DNA of 64,000 bases from Mucilaginibacter boryungensis (GCF_015221995.1 NZ_JADFFM010000002.1:1364001-1428000), one strand, 5' to 3'. Shown: positions 52,738-61,839, counted from the first letter of the stretch. Notes: generated from the sequence alone by a model not told the origin. Numbers and translations are program-made.

Positions 52738-54072
52738 ATGAAATCAACTGTATTGATCATTGATGATGAAACCAAACTTGCCGGCCTGATGGCACGGATC
52801 ATCGGGCTGGAAGGCTACCATACCTTATTGGCCGGTTCGGGCAAGGAAGGATTGCGGCTGCTGGAGCGCGAGCATATCCAAGTGGTGCTTAGTGATATAA
52901 AACTACCTGATGTTAGCGGCGTCGAACTGGTTAAAGAATTGAAAGAGAAAAAGCCTTATATCGAAGTGATCTGCCTGACCGCTTACGGCACCATCGCCGA
53001 TGGCGTTACCGCTATTAAAAACGGCGCTTTCGATTATATCACCAAAGGCGACGATAACGAACGTATTTTGCCTTTACTTGCCAAGGCTGCCGAAAAGGCT
53101 GAACTGCAATATAAGCTATACCAGTTGGAAAACCAGTTGATCAGTCAACACAGCTTTGAAGGGATCATTGGCCAGTCACGTGCGATAAAGAATGCCATTG
53201 AATTGGCGCGTAAAGTAGCCGTTACCGATACAACGGTATTATTATTAGGTGAAACCGGTACCGGCAAAGAAGTGTTTGCCCGAGCAATCCATTACAACAG
53301 TAACCGCAAACAGAAGAATTTTGTGGCGGTCAATTGTAGCGCTTTTTCCCGCGAATTGCTGGAAAGTGAATTATTTGGCTATAAAGCCGGGGCATTTACC
53401 AACGCTTTAAAAGATAAAAAGGGCTTGTTTGAAGAAGCAGACGGCGGCACGCTGTTCATGGACGAGATCGGTGAATTGCCTATCGATCTGCAGGCCAAGT
53501 TGCTGCGGGTATTGGAATCGGGTGAGTTTATTAAGGTAGGAGACACGAAGACTAATAAAATCAACGTGCGGATCATCGCAGCCACCAATCGTCATTTACA
53601 GGAAGAAATTCAGAAAGGCAATTTCCGCGAAGACCTGTTTTACCGCCTGTCGGTGTTTCACATCAGCCTGCCATCACTAAATGATCGACGCGAAGATATC
53701 CCCCTACTGGCCGATTATTACCTAAAAGAATACACCGCCAAAATGAACCGGAAAATGAACGGCATTGATCCGACAATGATGGAGCAACTGGAGAAATATA
53801 ACTGGCGGGGTAATATCCGCGAACTGAAGAACCTGATCGAGCGCGCGGTTATTGTGGCTGACGACGATATACTTAAAGCTGATCTGCTTCCAGTCGATCT
53901 TTACGGCGAACAGGAAAGCCTGCTGACCGTTTTTGATATGGCCACCATGGAGAAAAACCATATCCGCAAGATCCTTAAACATACCAAAGGTAATAAGACC
54001 GAGGCTGCCCGCCTGATGAACATAGGCGTAACCACGCTTTACCGTAAAATAGAAGAGTATCATTTAGGCTAA
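52738..54072 (+). CDS. NtrC-family sigma-54-dependent response regulator
   Basis: Enhancer-binding response regulator of 444 residues. Receiver domain 1-120 with IIDDE and phosphoacceptor Asp53 in LSDIKLPD. AAA+ domain about 140-375 with Walker A GETGTGKE (about 171-178), the sigma-54-contact loop GAFTNA (218-223) instead of GAFTGA, Walker B GGTLFMDEIGE, and RIIAATNR (sensor I). C-terminal Fis-type helix-turn-helix (NKTEAARLMNIGVTTLYRKIEEY). Canonical Kdp systems use an OmpR-type KdpE; this class is different and requires sigma-54 promoters, which are present before kdp and kup. Confidence 0.95.
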   Translation: MKSTVLIIDDETKLAGLMARIIGLEGYHTLLAGSGKEGLRLLEREHIQVVLSDIKLPDVSGVELVKELKEKKPYIEVICLTAYGTIADGVTAIKNGAFDYITKGDDNERILPLLAKAAEKAELQYKLYQLENQLISQHSFEGIIGQSRAIKNAIELARKVAVTDTTVLLLGETGTGKEVFARAIHYNSNRKQKNFVAVNCSAFSRELLESELFGYKAGAFTNALKDKKGLFEEADGGTLFMDEIGELPIDLQAKLLRVLESGEFIKVGDTKTNKINVRIIAATNRHLQEEIQKGNFREDLFYRLSVFHISLPSLNDRREDIPLLADYYLKEYTAKMNRKMNGIDPTMMEQLEKYNWRGNIRELKNLIERAVIVADDDILKADLLPVDLYGEQESLLTVFDMATMEKNHIRKILKHTKGNKTEAARLMNIGVTTLYRKIEEYHLG

Positions 54073-54092
54073 CCTACCGAAATGATAAGATT

Positions 54093-54113
54093 ACCCTACC
54101 ATATTGGCAGGGT
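54093..54113. promoter_or_regulatory. Candidate enhancer site (UAS) for the kup sigma-54 promoter
   Basis: Palindrome with half-sites ACCCTACCAT and TTGGCAGGGT around a central A (8 of 10 symmetric). It matches the kdp palindrome at 43897 in 18 of 21 positions. Centre 74 bp before the -24 GG. It also follows the regulator gene stop by 20 bp, so a terminator role is possible. Confidence 0.55.
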
Positions 54114-54175
54114 TGCTTTTTGTAAATTAACATCAAAACCGCTCCCTTTTAATCCTGGGGCAGTTTTTACCAAAA

Positions 54176-54191
54176 TGGTATAGTACTTGCC
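54176..54191 (+). promoter_or_regulatory. Candidate sigma-54 (-24/-12) promoter of kup
   Basis: TGGTATAGTACTTGCC: GG at 54177-54178 and GC at 54189-54190, exactly 10 nt apart, with the full TTGC -12 core. The start site would be about 54202, 30 nt before the kup ATG. It shares TGGTAT with the kdp site. Confidence 0.65.
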
Positions 54192-54231
54192 TCGCGGCTG
54201 GCATGTTCACATATCATTTCCCTGTTAATTT

Positions 54232-56193
54232 ATGAATCCTCATCTTAGAAAGCTCTCCGCCGGCGGCGTATTGATCACACTTGGTATTATCTTCGGCGAC
54301 ATTGGCACCTCGCCTTTATACGCACTGCAAACTATTTTAAAAGAAGGGGGTGGCGCCGACCAGTTTATGGTTTTAGGCGCAGTGTCTTGTATCTTTTGGA
54401 CACTAACCCTGCAAACTACCTTTAAGTATATTTTCATCACCCTGCAAGCTGACAATCGCGGCGAGGGCGGTATCTTTTCGCTCTATGCTTTGGTGCGCCG
54501 TTACGGAAAATGGCTGGCCATTCCGGCTATCATTGGTGCCGGTACGCTACTGGCTGATGGTATCATTACCCCACCCATATCCGTCACTTCCGCAATAGAG
54601 GGCCTTGCATTGGTTCCTGCTTTATCAAAAGTGATGGTACCCGGGCATGATATCATTTTGATCGTGGTGATCGCTATCCTTATCCTGTTATTTTTCTTTC
54701 AGCAGTTCGGCACTAATGTGGTTGGCGCAGCTTTCGGACCAGTAATGCTGATTTGGTTTGTAATGCTGGCGGGCCTGGGCATGGTTCAGGTGGCGCATTA
54801 CCCGATGATTTTTAAAGCGCTTAATCCGGTTTACGGATTTGATCTGCTGGTTAAACATCCTAATGGCTTTTGGTTATTAGGGGCGGTCTTTCTATGTACT
54901 ACCGGTGCCGAAGCATTATATTCCGACCTTGGCCATTGTGGCCGCAAAAACATCCAGGTCAGCTGGATATTCGTCAAGACCGCCTTGATGCTGAATTATC
55001 TTGGACAGGCCGCCTGGGTATTGTCGCAACCCAAAGCCGATGTTAATGTCAATCCTTTTTTTGCTATCGTACCACATGGTTTTGTCATTCCGGCCGTTGG
55101 TATTGCCACTTTAGCGACGATCATCGCCAGCCAGGCTTTGATCAGTGGTTCCTTCACACTCATCAGCGAAGCGGTCAGTATGAACTTCTGGCCGCGAATC
55201 ACTATAAAATATCCGTCCAATATCCGCGGGCAGATCTATATCCCCAGCATTAACTGGATATTGTGTTTTGGCTGTATCGCGGTCAGTCTGTATTTCCGCA
55301 CAGCCGAAGCGATGACGGCAGCTTATGGTTTTTCGATTACCATCGCGATGTTATCCACCACGATACTGATGTTTTATTTTATGCGCTATGTAAAAAACTG
55401 GCCGCTTTGGCTCGTGGTTATTATCTTATGCGTTTTCCTAACGGTGGAAGCTTCGTTCTTCGTTGCCAATTCCGTTAAGATTGTGAAAAGGCTGTTCTTC
55501 CTGGTATTTGAAGTTAGTTTGATCTTCACCATGTTCATTTGGTTTCGTGCCCGCAAGATCAATAACCGTTTTTTGTCTTTTGTAGAGTTGAAAGATTATA
55601 TACCGATGTTGAACGCGATGAGCCGGGACCAGGGCATCCCTAAATACGCAACCCACCTAATCTATTTGACCAAGGCTAATAATAGTAAACAGATTGAACA
55701 AAAAATCATATATTCTATCCTAAGCCGCAAGCCTAAGCGGGCCGATGTTTATTGGTTTGTCCATATCGAGCGCACCGATGAGCCTTTTACCATGGAATAC
55801 ACCGTCGAAGAACTGGAGCATGAAAAAGTGATCCGGGTAGAATTCCGCTTAGGCTTCCGTATCAATCCACGTGTGAATGTGCTATTCCGCAAAGTGGTTG
55901 AAGAAATGATACAGCGCAATGAGCTGGATATTACCAGCAAGTATGAATCTTTGAGCAGTTATCATTTGCCGGCTGATTTCCAGTTTGTGATTATGGAGAA
56001 ATTCCTTTCCTATAACAACGAATTCAGCGTAAAAGAAGGCTTTATCCTGCGCAGCTATTTCTGGATCAAAAGCCTGGGATTGAGTGAGGCCAAAGCCTTT
56101 GGCTTGGATACCAGTGAAACACATGTCGAGAAGATTCCTTTGGTTGTCAACCCGGTAACGAACATCAATCTTCGCCGGGTACCCGTAAATTAA
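54232..56193 (+). CDS. kup: KUP family potassium transporter
   Basis: Inner-membrane potassium uptake protein of 653 residues with 12 predicted helices in the first ~430 residues and a cytosolic C-terminal region. The N-terminal LGIIFGDIGTSPLYALQT and GEGGIFSLYALVRRYGKW and DGIITPPISVTSAIEG are diagnostic of the Kup/HAK/KT family. Length is normal (E. coli Kup 622). It directly follows the kdp regulator gene with its own sigma-54-like promoter. It gives the cell a second, lower-affinity potassium route. Confidence 0.96.
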   Translation: MNPHLRKLSAGGVLITLGIIFGDIGTSPLYALQTILKEGGGADQFMVLGAVSCIFWTLTLQTTFKYIFITLQADNRGEGGIFSLYALVRRYGKWLAIPAIIGAGTLLADGIITPPISVTSAIEGLALVPALSKVMVPGHDIILIVVIAILILLFFFQQFGTNVVGAAFGPVMLIWFVMLAGLGMVQVAHYPMIFKALNPVYGFDLLVKHPNGFWLLGAVFLCTTGAEALYSDLGHCGRKNIQVSWIFVKTALMLNYLGQAAWVLSQPKADVNVNPFFAIVPHGFVIPAVGIATLATIIASQALISGSFTLISEAVSMNFWPRITIKYPSNIRGQIYIPSINWILCFGCIAVSLYFRTAEAMTAAYGFSITIAMLSTTILMFYFMRYVKNWPLWLVVIILCVFLTVEASFFVANSVKIVKRLFFLVFEVSLIFTMFIWFRARKINNRFLSFVELKDYIPMLNAMSRDQGIPKYATHLIYLTKANNSKQIEQKIIYSILSRKPKRADVYWFVHIERTDEPFTMEYTVEELEHEKVIRVEFRLGFRINPRVNVLFRKVVEEMIQRNELDITSKYESLSSYHLPADFQFVIMEKFLSYNNEFSVKEGFILRSYFWIKSLGLSEAKAFGLDTSETHVEKIPLVVNPVTNINLRRVPVN

Positions 56194-56307
56194 CGACTAA
56201 TGCAACTATAAGTAGTATAATTACAACTGAAAGTAGCCCAATTTACGATGATCATAGCAACGCGGCCTTGTATTTTTGCCATATCAAATAGTTAAAAACT
56301 TAAGCAT

Positions 56308-57222
56308 ATGGAAATGAAAATGATTGGCAATAAAATAGCCGAAACCAGAAAAAGGGCAAATATGTCCCAGGCAGAATTAGCGGAACAATTATTTATTAGT
56401 CCGCAAGCCGTGGGTAAATGGGAGCGCGGGGAATCGATACCGGATATTGTTACCAGCAAACGCCTTGCGGAAATATTAAAAGTCGACCTTAATTTCCTAA
56501 CGGGAAGTGTTACGATTGTGGATTTGCCTAACAACGGTTCGTCCCCAACTGAAGAGGGTGCATCCACATCCCGCTCTCAAGAGTCTTCTGAAATAATTCA
56601 TTTCAGTGGCAGCAATTTATTAGAAAGCGATTTTGCCGGCGTTATCGCGCATAATCGTAAATTTAATGGAAGTGCGTTGCGTGGAACCGATTTTACTGAT
56701 GCCGACCTAACGGGCAGCAGATTTTCTGGCAGCGATGTTTGTGAAGTCAATTTCAAAGGGGCGAATCTTACTAACTGTGTTTTTTCAGCGTCCGATCTTT
56801 CCAGGTCCTGCTTTCAAAAAAGCATTTTGACAGGAACGGAATTTACCAGTTCAGGAATGAGCCTCACGAAATTCACAGATTGCGAATTCCTGAATGTTAA
56901 ACTGGCCCGAACCGATCTGAGGAAAACGATCTTCGAAAATTGTATATTCGAGACTGTGGAGTTCAAATCTGCCGATCTTACAGATTTAATTTTTGACGGT
57001 CACCACTTTACTAATGTCAAATTCCACAATACGGCATTAAACGGTGTCTCTTTCAAAGGCGCAACACTCAAAAATGTGTCATTCCGCGCGCCCTACGCTT
57101 TAACCAATAGATACTATAAGGCAATCCAAACCATTTGCTTTGATAATGCCATGATAGATAAATTAACTTACGCCGCATTAAAAGGAATTGGAGCTAACCT
57201 CTCTAATGTTACGATATATTAA
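56308..57222 (+). CDS. XRE helix-turn-helix / pentapeptide-repeat fusion protein
   Basis: Protein of 304 residues. Residues about 5-65 are an XRE (Cro/CI-type) DNA-binding domain (IGNKIAETRKRANMSQAELAEQLFISPQAVGKWERGESIPD). After a Ser/Thr/Glu-rich linker (about 70-95), residues about 95-255 are pentapeptide repeats of the A(D/N)LXX type (for example ALRGTDFTDADLTGSRFSGSD, NLTNCVFSASDLSRSCF), which form a right-handed beta-helix. The last ~45 residues are not repetitive. Pentapeptide helices can mimic DNA or act as scaffolds; combined with an XRE domain, a regulator is likely but not proven. A TATTTTTG box stands 29 nt upstream of the ATG. Confidence 0.88.
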   Translation: MEMKMIGNKIAETRKRANMSQAELAEQLFISPQAVGKWERGESIPDIVTSKRLAEILKVDLNFLTGSVTIVDLPNNGSSPTEEGASTSRSQESSEIIHFSGSNLLESDFAGVIAHNRKFNGSALRGTDFTDADLTGSRFSGSDVCEVNFKGANLTNCVFSASDLSRSCFQKSILTGTEFTSSGMSLTKFTDCEFLNVKLARTDLRKTIFENCIFETVEFKSADLTDLIFDGHHFTNVKFHNTALNGVSFKGATLKNVSFRAPYALTNRYYKAIQTICFDNAMIDKLTYAALKGIGANLSNVTIY

Positions 57223-57472
57223 ACAATGTCCGAAAACCAAGTGGGGGGAATATTAGAAAAATCGAACGTATAATAGGGAATGTTCATTTGGATGTTTCGC
57301 AGGGATCTGAATTTGATTGGTTTACGCCATAATCATATTCGTTGAGTTTAATATAACATAATTCGTGCTTGTCGTTTTTCGCCCCAAATCTGTCGTTTTT
57401 ACACAGCACCGAACCTTAAAATGCTTCCCATCTTTGTGTTGTCAATGCGTTCAAACTAAAATAAACATCGTT

Positions 57473-58342
57473 ATGAAAAATTTACTCAAAACACGTAATC
57501 TTTTTAAATTAATATCACTACTTACAATTATGTTTATAGCCTCGCAATCCAACGGGCAACAAATAAGATCAAGCAGTGGATATGCGCCCGTGAATGGCCT
57601 GAAAGTTTATTACGAAGTATATGGCGAAGGCAAGCCCGTGGTGTTACTGCATGGTGCGTTTATGACAATTGCGGGAAACTGGGGGCAATTAATACCTGAA
57701 TTGTCAAAAACCAGGAAGGTGATTGCCATTGAATTGCAAGGTCACGGACATACACCATATTCAGATAGAAAACTATCACATGCTACTTTAGCAAGTGATG
57801 TGGAAGGCGTATTGGATTACCTGAAAATTGACAGTGCCGATGTAGTAGGATACAGTATGGGTGGCTCTGTGGCTTACAAATTTGCTATACAAAGCCCTAA
57901 ACGGTTAAGAAAATTAGTGATCATTTCGTCTACCTATAAAAGTAGTGGCTGGCTACCCGAAATAAACAATGCATTTAAATCATGGAAGCCCGAATTTTTT
58001 ACAAATACCCCAATGAAAGCTGCATACGATGCGGTAGCGCCCGATAAAACTAAATGGACAAAGTTTATAGATCAGATGATCGCTTTCGCTCCGGAGGCAT
58101 TTGATTTTGGTGACAGTAATATTGAGAAAATTTCTGCGCCGGTATTAATCATATCAGGTGACAATGATGGGCTGGATAAAATTGAGCTGGCAAAAACATA
58201 TAAATTATTGGGAGGTGCTGTTTCTGCCGATCTGGGAGCAAGGCCAAAATCGCAATTGGCTATAGTCCCTGCGCAGGGGCACGTCAGTTTAATGATGCAA
58301 ACCCAAACAATATTCGGCTATCTGGATAGTTTTTTAAAATAA
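57473..58342 (+). CDS. Alpha/beta hydrolase, exported
   Basis: Alpha/beta-hydrolase-fold protein of 289 residues. I chose ATG 57473, which begins a signal peptide (MKNLLKTRNLF...ASQSNGQ); the open frame upstream to a GTG has no signal-like start. The oxyanion HG is in VVLLHGAFM, the nucleophile Ser in VGYSMGGSVA (about 124), and the His in QGHVSLMM near the end. Close pattern to small serine hydrolases and esterases; the substrate is unknown. It is followed 54 bp downstream by a second alpha/beta hydrolase in the same direction. Confidence 0.85.
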   Translation: MKNLLKTRNLFKLISLLTIMFIASQSNGQQIRSSSGYAPVNGLKVYYEVYGEGKPVVLLHGAFMTIAGNWGQLIPELSKTRKVIAIELQGHGHTPYSDRKLSHATLASDVEGVLDYLKIDSADVVGYSMGGSVAYKFAIQSPKRLRKLVIISSTYKSSGWLPEINNAFKSWKPEFFTNTPMKAAYDAVAPDKTKWTKFIDQMIAFAPEAFDFGDSNIEKISAPVLIISGDNDGLDKIELAKTYKLLGGAVSADLGARPKSQLAIVPAQGHVSLMMQTQTIFGYLDSFLK

Positions 58343-58396
58343 ATTGATAGTCACAACGGAATAGCATTTATGTTCAATTGATCAATTAAAAAAAAC

Positions 58397-59293
58397 ATGA
58401 ACCAATTGCCAGAAATTCGTTATATGGAGTTGCCCGAAGCCGTTATTGCCTACAGCATTACCGGCAAAGGACCGCCGTTGTTACTATTACATGGTTTCCC
58501 TGAAACGCATGTTGCCTGGTTTCAAATAGCACTATTACTTGAAGATGGTTTTACACTTATTATGGCAGACCTACCCGGTTATGGTGATTCAAGGATCACC
58601 ACCCACGGCGGCGATGAACGTTATACTAAACGGAATATGGCCCGCCAACTGGTAGCTTTCATGGAAAACCTTGGGTATCAGCAATTTTATCTGGCAGGCC
58701 ATGATCGTGGGGCCAGGGTAGCATTTCGTTTATTTCTGGACTTTCCGCACCATGTCCAAAAGGTGGTTATGCTCGATATTATTCCAACGGCTGATATTGC
58801 CGAACGGCTAAATTTTAAGCTTGCCTCGTCGCTTGGCAACTGGTGGTTAATGGGTCAGCCCAGCCCATTACCTGAAACACTGTTTGAAACAACCCATGAA
58901 TTTTATCTTGAACATATACTAAATAGTTGGTCGGGGGGTAAAGCCTTTTTTGACTCTTTAGCCCGAAGCGAATATTCCCGTTGCTTTGGAAACGCTGCGT
59001 CAAGGCGCGCTATCTTTGCCGAATATCGCATGGGTAATACGCTTGATCTGGCAGATGAGCAGCAAAGTAGGGAGAAAGGCGAAAAGGTTATCTGTCCATT
59101 ACTCACCCTGTGGTCTTCAGATGGGTTTGTGACAGGCTTTGGTGATCCGCTTATAATATGGCAACAATGGTGTAACAATGTAGTTGGTAAACAGTTAAAC
59201 GGAAGTCATTTTTTAATGGAAGAACTGCCTTTGGAAGTTTCCGTCCTGTTCAGACAATTTTTTATGAATGAAGAACCTTTCAATTATTCATAA
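58397..59293 (+). CDS. Alpha/beta hydrolase, dehalogenase/epoxide-hydrolase-like
   Basis: Cytosolic alpha/beta hydrolase of 298 residues without signal peptide. The nucleophile position is Asp in LAGHDRGARVAFRL (about 105), not Ser, the hallmark of haloalkane/haloacetate dehalogenases and epoxide hydrolases. HGFPETHVAWFQ carries the HG-F-P oxyanion motif, and the C-terminal GSHFLMEE supplies the His. The HDRGAR and LDIIPT segments resemble fluoroacetate dehalogenase, but activity cannot be assigned from sequence alone. Likely in one transcript with the hydrolase upstream. Confidence 0.88.
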   Translation: MNQLPEIRYMELPEAVIAYSITGKGPPLLLLHGFPETHVAWFQIALLLEDGFTLIMADLPGYGDSRITTHGGDERYTKRNMARQLVAFMENLGYQQFYLAGHDRGARVAFRLFLDFPHHVQKVVMLDIIPTADIAERLNFKLASSLGNWWLMGQPSPLPETLFETTHEFYLEHILNSWSGGKAFFDSLARSEYSRCFGNAASRRAIFAEYRMGNTLDLADEQQSREKGEKVICPLLTLWSSDGFVTGFGDPLIIWQQWCNNVVGKQLNGSHFLMEELPLEVSVLFRQFFMNEEPFNYS

Positions 59294-59384
59294 AACAAAC
59301 CATTGAGGAGCGCCTATTTGGTGAAGTTTTTTTGTTTCTTATCTTTAAGTCCGCCCAAATCAAAGTCAAAAATGTTAATCCACA

Positions 59385-61487
59385 ATGATAAAAAACCAAT
59401 TATTGTTTCTTTTTTTTCTGATAAGTGGCGGTACGCTATCTAATTGTTTGGGGCAGGGTAATAGCAATGAAGATTATAATGAGTTAAAAGAATGCCACGT
59501 CAGTCTTACAGATGATATTTTGACCATTGAAAATGCCTTTATAAGCCGCAGGTATCAATGGAATAACGGTGATATTAAAAGTTTGTCGATAACCGACAAG
59601 CAAACAAATCATCAATGGAAGATCAACAATACCAAACCGGATGCCTTTTTTCCCAACTCGTCCAAACCGGCAAACGGCAAACTTGAAGTGCATCAGGTTG
59701 CGGCTACCTCTATTAACAATGCATATCTTGAAGCCGAATGCATTACAGATTTAGGTGCATTAAAAGTAAAACGGGTATTTCGTATATATCCCCGGTGTCC
59801 GGCTATATCATGCACGTTTTATCTTCGCGGCAGCATTGGTGCAAACTGGGGTGCGGTTTCAAAAAACCAGGGCGACCTGCAAAACGTCGAAACAATTTCT
59901 GACAATAAAAAAAGCGCTCCTGGTATTACGGTTATGCAACAATTGGCTTTGCCCGGCCATAATTGGCATTTAAAGGCGGTGCAGTTTTTTGATATTACCG
60001 ATCAAAATAACAATCTGGTACAAACCTATGATCAGTTACCTTACCGCGCCGATAGCCGCTTAACGGGTAATTTATTGTTTGCGAATGAAGGGTTGACCGA
60101 TAATGGCATCTTTATTTTAAAAGAAGCACCTACCTCAAGCGTGCAATTAAACTATCCGGGGTTTGATTTTATTGCCTCGGTAGCAAATTTACAAACAGTA
60201 GGCATAGGTGTTCTGCCGCAAGATATTGATAAGGAAAAATGGTTGCGTTGCTACGGTTTTGTAACAGGCGTTACCAGTGGCGGGGAATTGGGCCAACTTA
60301 TTGCTTTGCGTATTTACCAGGAACAAGTGCGCAAACATTTGCCCGGCCGGGACGACATGATTTTAATGAATACCTGGGGCGACCGCAGCCAGGACAAACA
60401 TATTGGTGAAAAATTTACTTTAAATGAACTGCATGCAGCCCACCGCCTGGGTATAACACATTTTCAAATTGATGATGGCTGGCAAACCGGACGTTCTTCT
60501 GCCTCGGTATTTGGAGGCGGCTCTTTAAACAATATTTGGGCCAACCCTAACTACTGGAAACCGGATAGGATTAAGTTTCCAAATGGCCTTTTGCCGCTAA
60601 CCCAACTGGCAGAAAAGCTGGGTATTAAACTATGTTTATGGTTTAACCCGAGTAAAGACAGCAGCTATGCGCATTGGCGGGATGATGCAAAAGCACTGAT
60701 AGATTTATATCGCATGGGTATTAATACCTTTAAAATTGATGGGGTACAGGTAACGGATAAAAAGGGGGAAATTAACTTACGGAGCATGTTTGACACCGTA
60801 ATGGCGGTATCGCATAACCAGGTTATTTTTAACCTTGATGTTACTGCAGGGCGCCGCTACGGCTACCATTATTTTAATGAATATGGTAACATATTTTTAG
60901 AAAACCGATATACCGATTGGGGGAATTATTATCCGCATTGGACATTGCGGAACCTTTGGATGCTTGCACGTTATGTACCGCCCCAAAACCTACAAATAGA
61001 GTTTTTAAACAATTTCAGGAATGTAAATAAATATGTCGCTGATGATGTGTTAGCGCCATCAAAAGTAAGTTTTGAGTATGGCTTTGCTATTACAATGATG
61101 GCGCAGCCGCTGGCCTGGATGGAAGCAACCGGCCTGCCGGAAAAAGCATTCAGTACAGCGCCCGTTATTAAGAAATATCAATCTATACAATCAGACATTC
61201 ACAAAGGTAAAATATTCCCTATCGGTAATGAGCCCTCGGGTATGTCGTGGACTGGCTTCCAGTCTATTAAAAGCAATAATACGGGATATTTGCTGGTGAT
61301 AAGAGAAAATAACAAAAACGCTACCGGGCTTTTACAAACATGGTTGCCGCCTGGAAAAAACGTTAAATTAACAGTTGTATTGGGTAGTGGTAAAAGCGGT
61401 ATTATAGCGGTAAACCATACGGGCGGGGCATTTTTTAAATTACCACAAAAAAACGGGTATGCCCTTTATAGTTACAAAATACTGTGA
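59385..61487 (+). CDS. Glycoside hydrolase family 36 alpha-galactosidase-like protein, exported
   Basis: Exported alpha-galactosidase-type enzyme of 700 residues with an N-terminal hydrophobic signal (LLFLFFLISGGTL, possible lipobox-like SNC). Residues about 35-310 form the N-terminal beta-supersandwich. The catalytic barrel follows: FQIDDGWQTGRSS (about 360-373), LWFNPSKDSS, and the nucleophile Asp452 in TFKIDGVQ. VIFNLDVTAGRRYG should contribute the second catalytic acid. A C-terminal beta domain closes the protein. This family removes terminal alpha-linked galactose. A terminator follows 35 nt after the stop. Confidence 0.9.
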   Translation: MIKNQLLFLFFLISGGTLSNCLGQGNSNEDYNELKECHVSLTDDILTIENAFISRRYQWNNGDIKSLSITDKQTNHQWKINNTKPDAFFPNSSKPANGKLEVHQVAATSINNAYLEAECITDLGALKVKRVFRIYPRCPAISCTFYLRGSIGANWGAVSKNQGDLQNVETISDNKKSAPGITVMQQLALPGHNWHLKAVQFFDITDQNNNLVQTYDQLPYRADSRLTGNLLFANEGLTDNGIFILKEAPTSSVQLNYPGFDFIASVANLQTVGIGVLPQDIDKEKWLRCYGFVTGVTSGGELGQLIALRIYQEQVRKHLPGRDDMILMNTWGDRSQDKHIGEKFTLNELHAAHRLGITHFQIDDGWQTGRSSASVFGGGSLNNIWANPNYWKPDRIKFPNGLLPLTQLAEKLGIKLCLWFNPSKDSSYAHWRDDAKALIDLYRMGINTFKIDGVQVTDKKGEINLRSMFDTVMAVSHNQVIFNLDVTAGRRYGYHYFNEYGNIFLENRYTDWGNYYPHWTLRNLWMLARYVPPQNLQIEFLNNFRNVNKYVADDVLAPSKVSFEYGFAITMMAQPLAWMEATGLPEKAFSTAPVIKKYQSIQSDIHKGKIFPIGNEPSGMSWTGFQSIKSNNTGYLLVIRENNKNATGLLQTWLPPGKNVKLTVVLGSGKSGIIAVNHTGGAFFKLPQKNGYALYSYKIL

Positions 61488-61522
61488 TTGTTAATAGTAG
61501 ATCTTCATTTTAAAATCAGTGC

Positions 61523-61547
61523 AAAATCCGGGGGCATCCCGGGTTTT
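61523..61547 (+). terminator. Rho-independent terminator of the GH36 gene
   Basis: Stem AAAATCCGGG / CCCGGGTTTT (one wobble), loop GGCAT. The following 61548-61631 stretch, to the next terminator, holds only a short palindrome (CCTTAATCTCAAATTAAGG). Confidence 0.8.
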
Positions 61548-61631
61548 CCCGGCTACCATTTTGAGGTTAGGATCCATGTTCCTTCACTTCGTTCAATTGG
61601 CCTTAATCTCAAATTAAGGGAAGAATAAGCA

Positions 61632-61672
61632 AAAAAACAAAAGCCCCCTAAGCGCTCGCCGCCAGGGGACTT
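61632..61672 (-). terminator. Rho-independent terminator of the M61 peptidase gene
   Basis: Minus-strand stem AGTCCCCT / AGGGGGCT (one wobble) with a GC-rich loop, then a T-run; about 170 nt after the stop, an unusually long 3' end. Nothing else recognised in 61673-61839. Confidence 0.7.
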
Positions 61673-61839
61673 TCAACCTAAACCTTATCACAATTGGGTC
61701 AACAAGAAATTGACCCGTTATAATAAGCCGCCAAACTAATATTTTTTTATGAAAAAATAATGAATTTGACAGTTTTTATATGTGAAACAAAGTAATTATT
61801 AGAATATATTGATAAAACCGGCCTATTTATTATATATTA

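Noticed and set aside
44210..56193. Horizontal acquisition of the potassium locus from codon use
   Set aside because: The region appears richer in ATC and GATC than its neighbours, but genes such as gcvP also use ATC, and I could not measure it.
57365..57472. Longer GTG start for the exported alpha/beta hydrolase
   Set aside because: The extra 36 residues are Cys-rich with no signal character; ATG 57473 begins a normal signal peptide.
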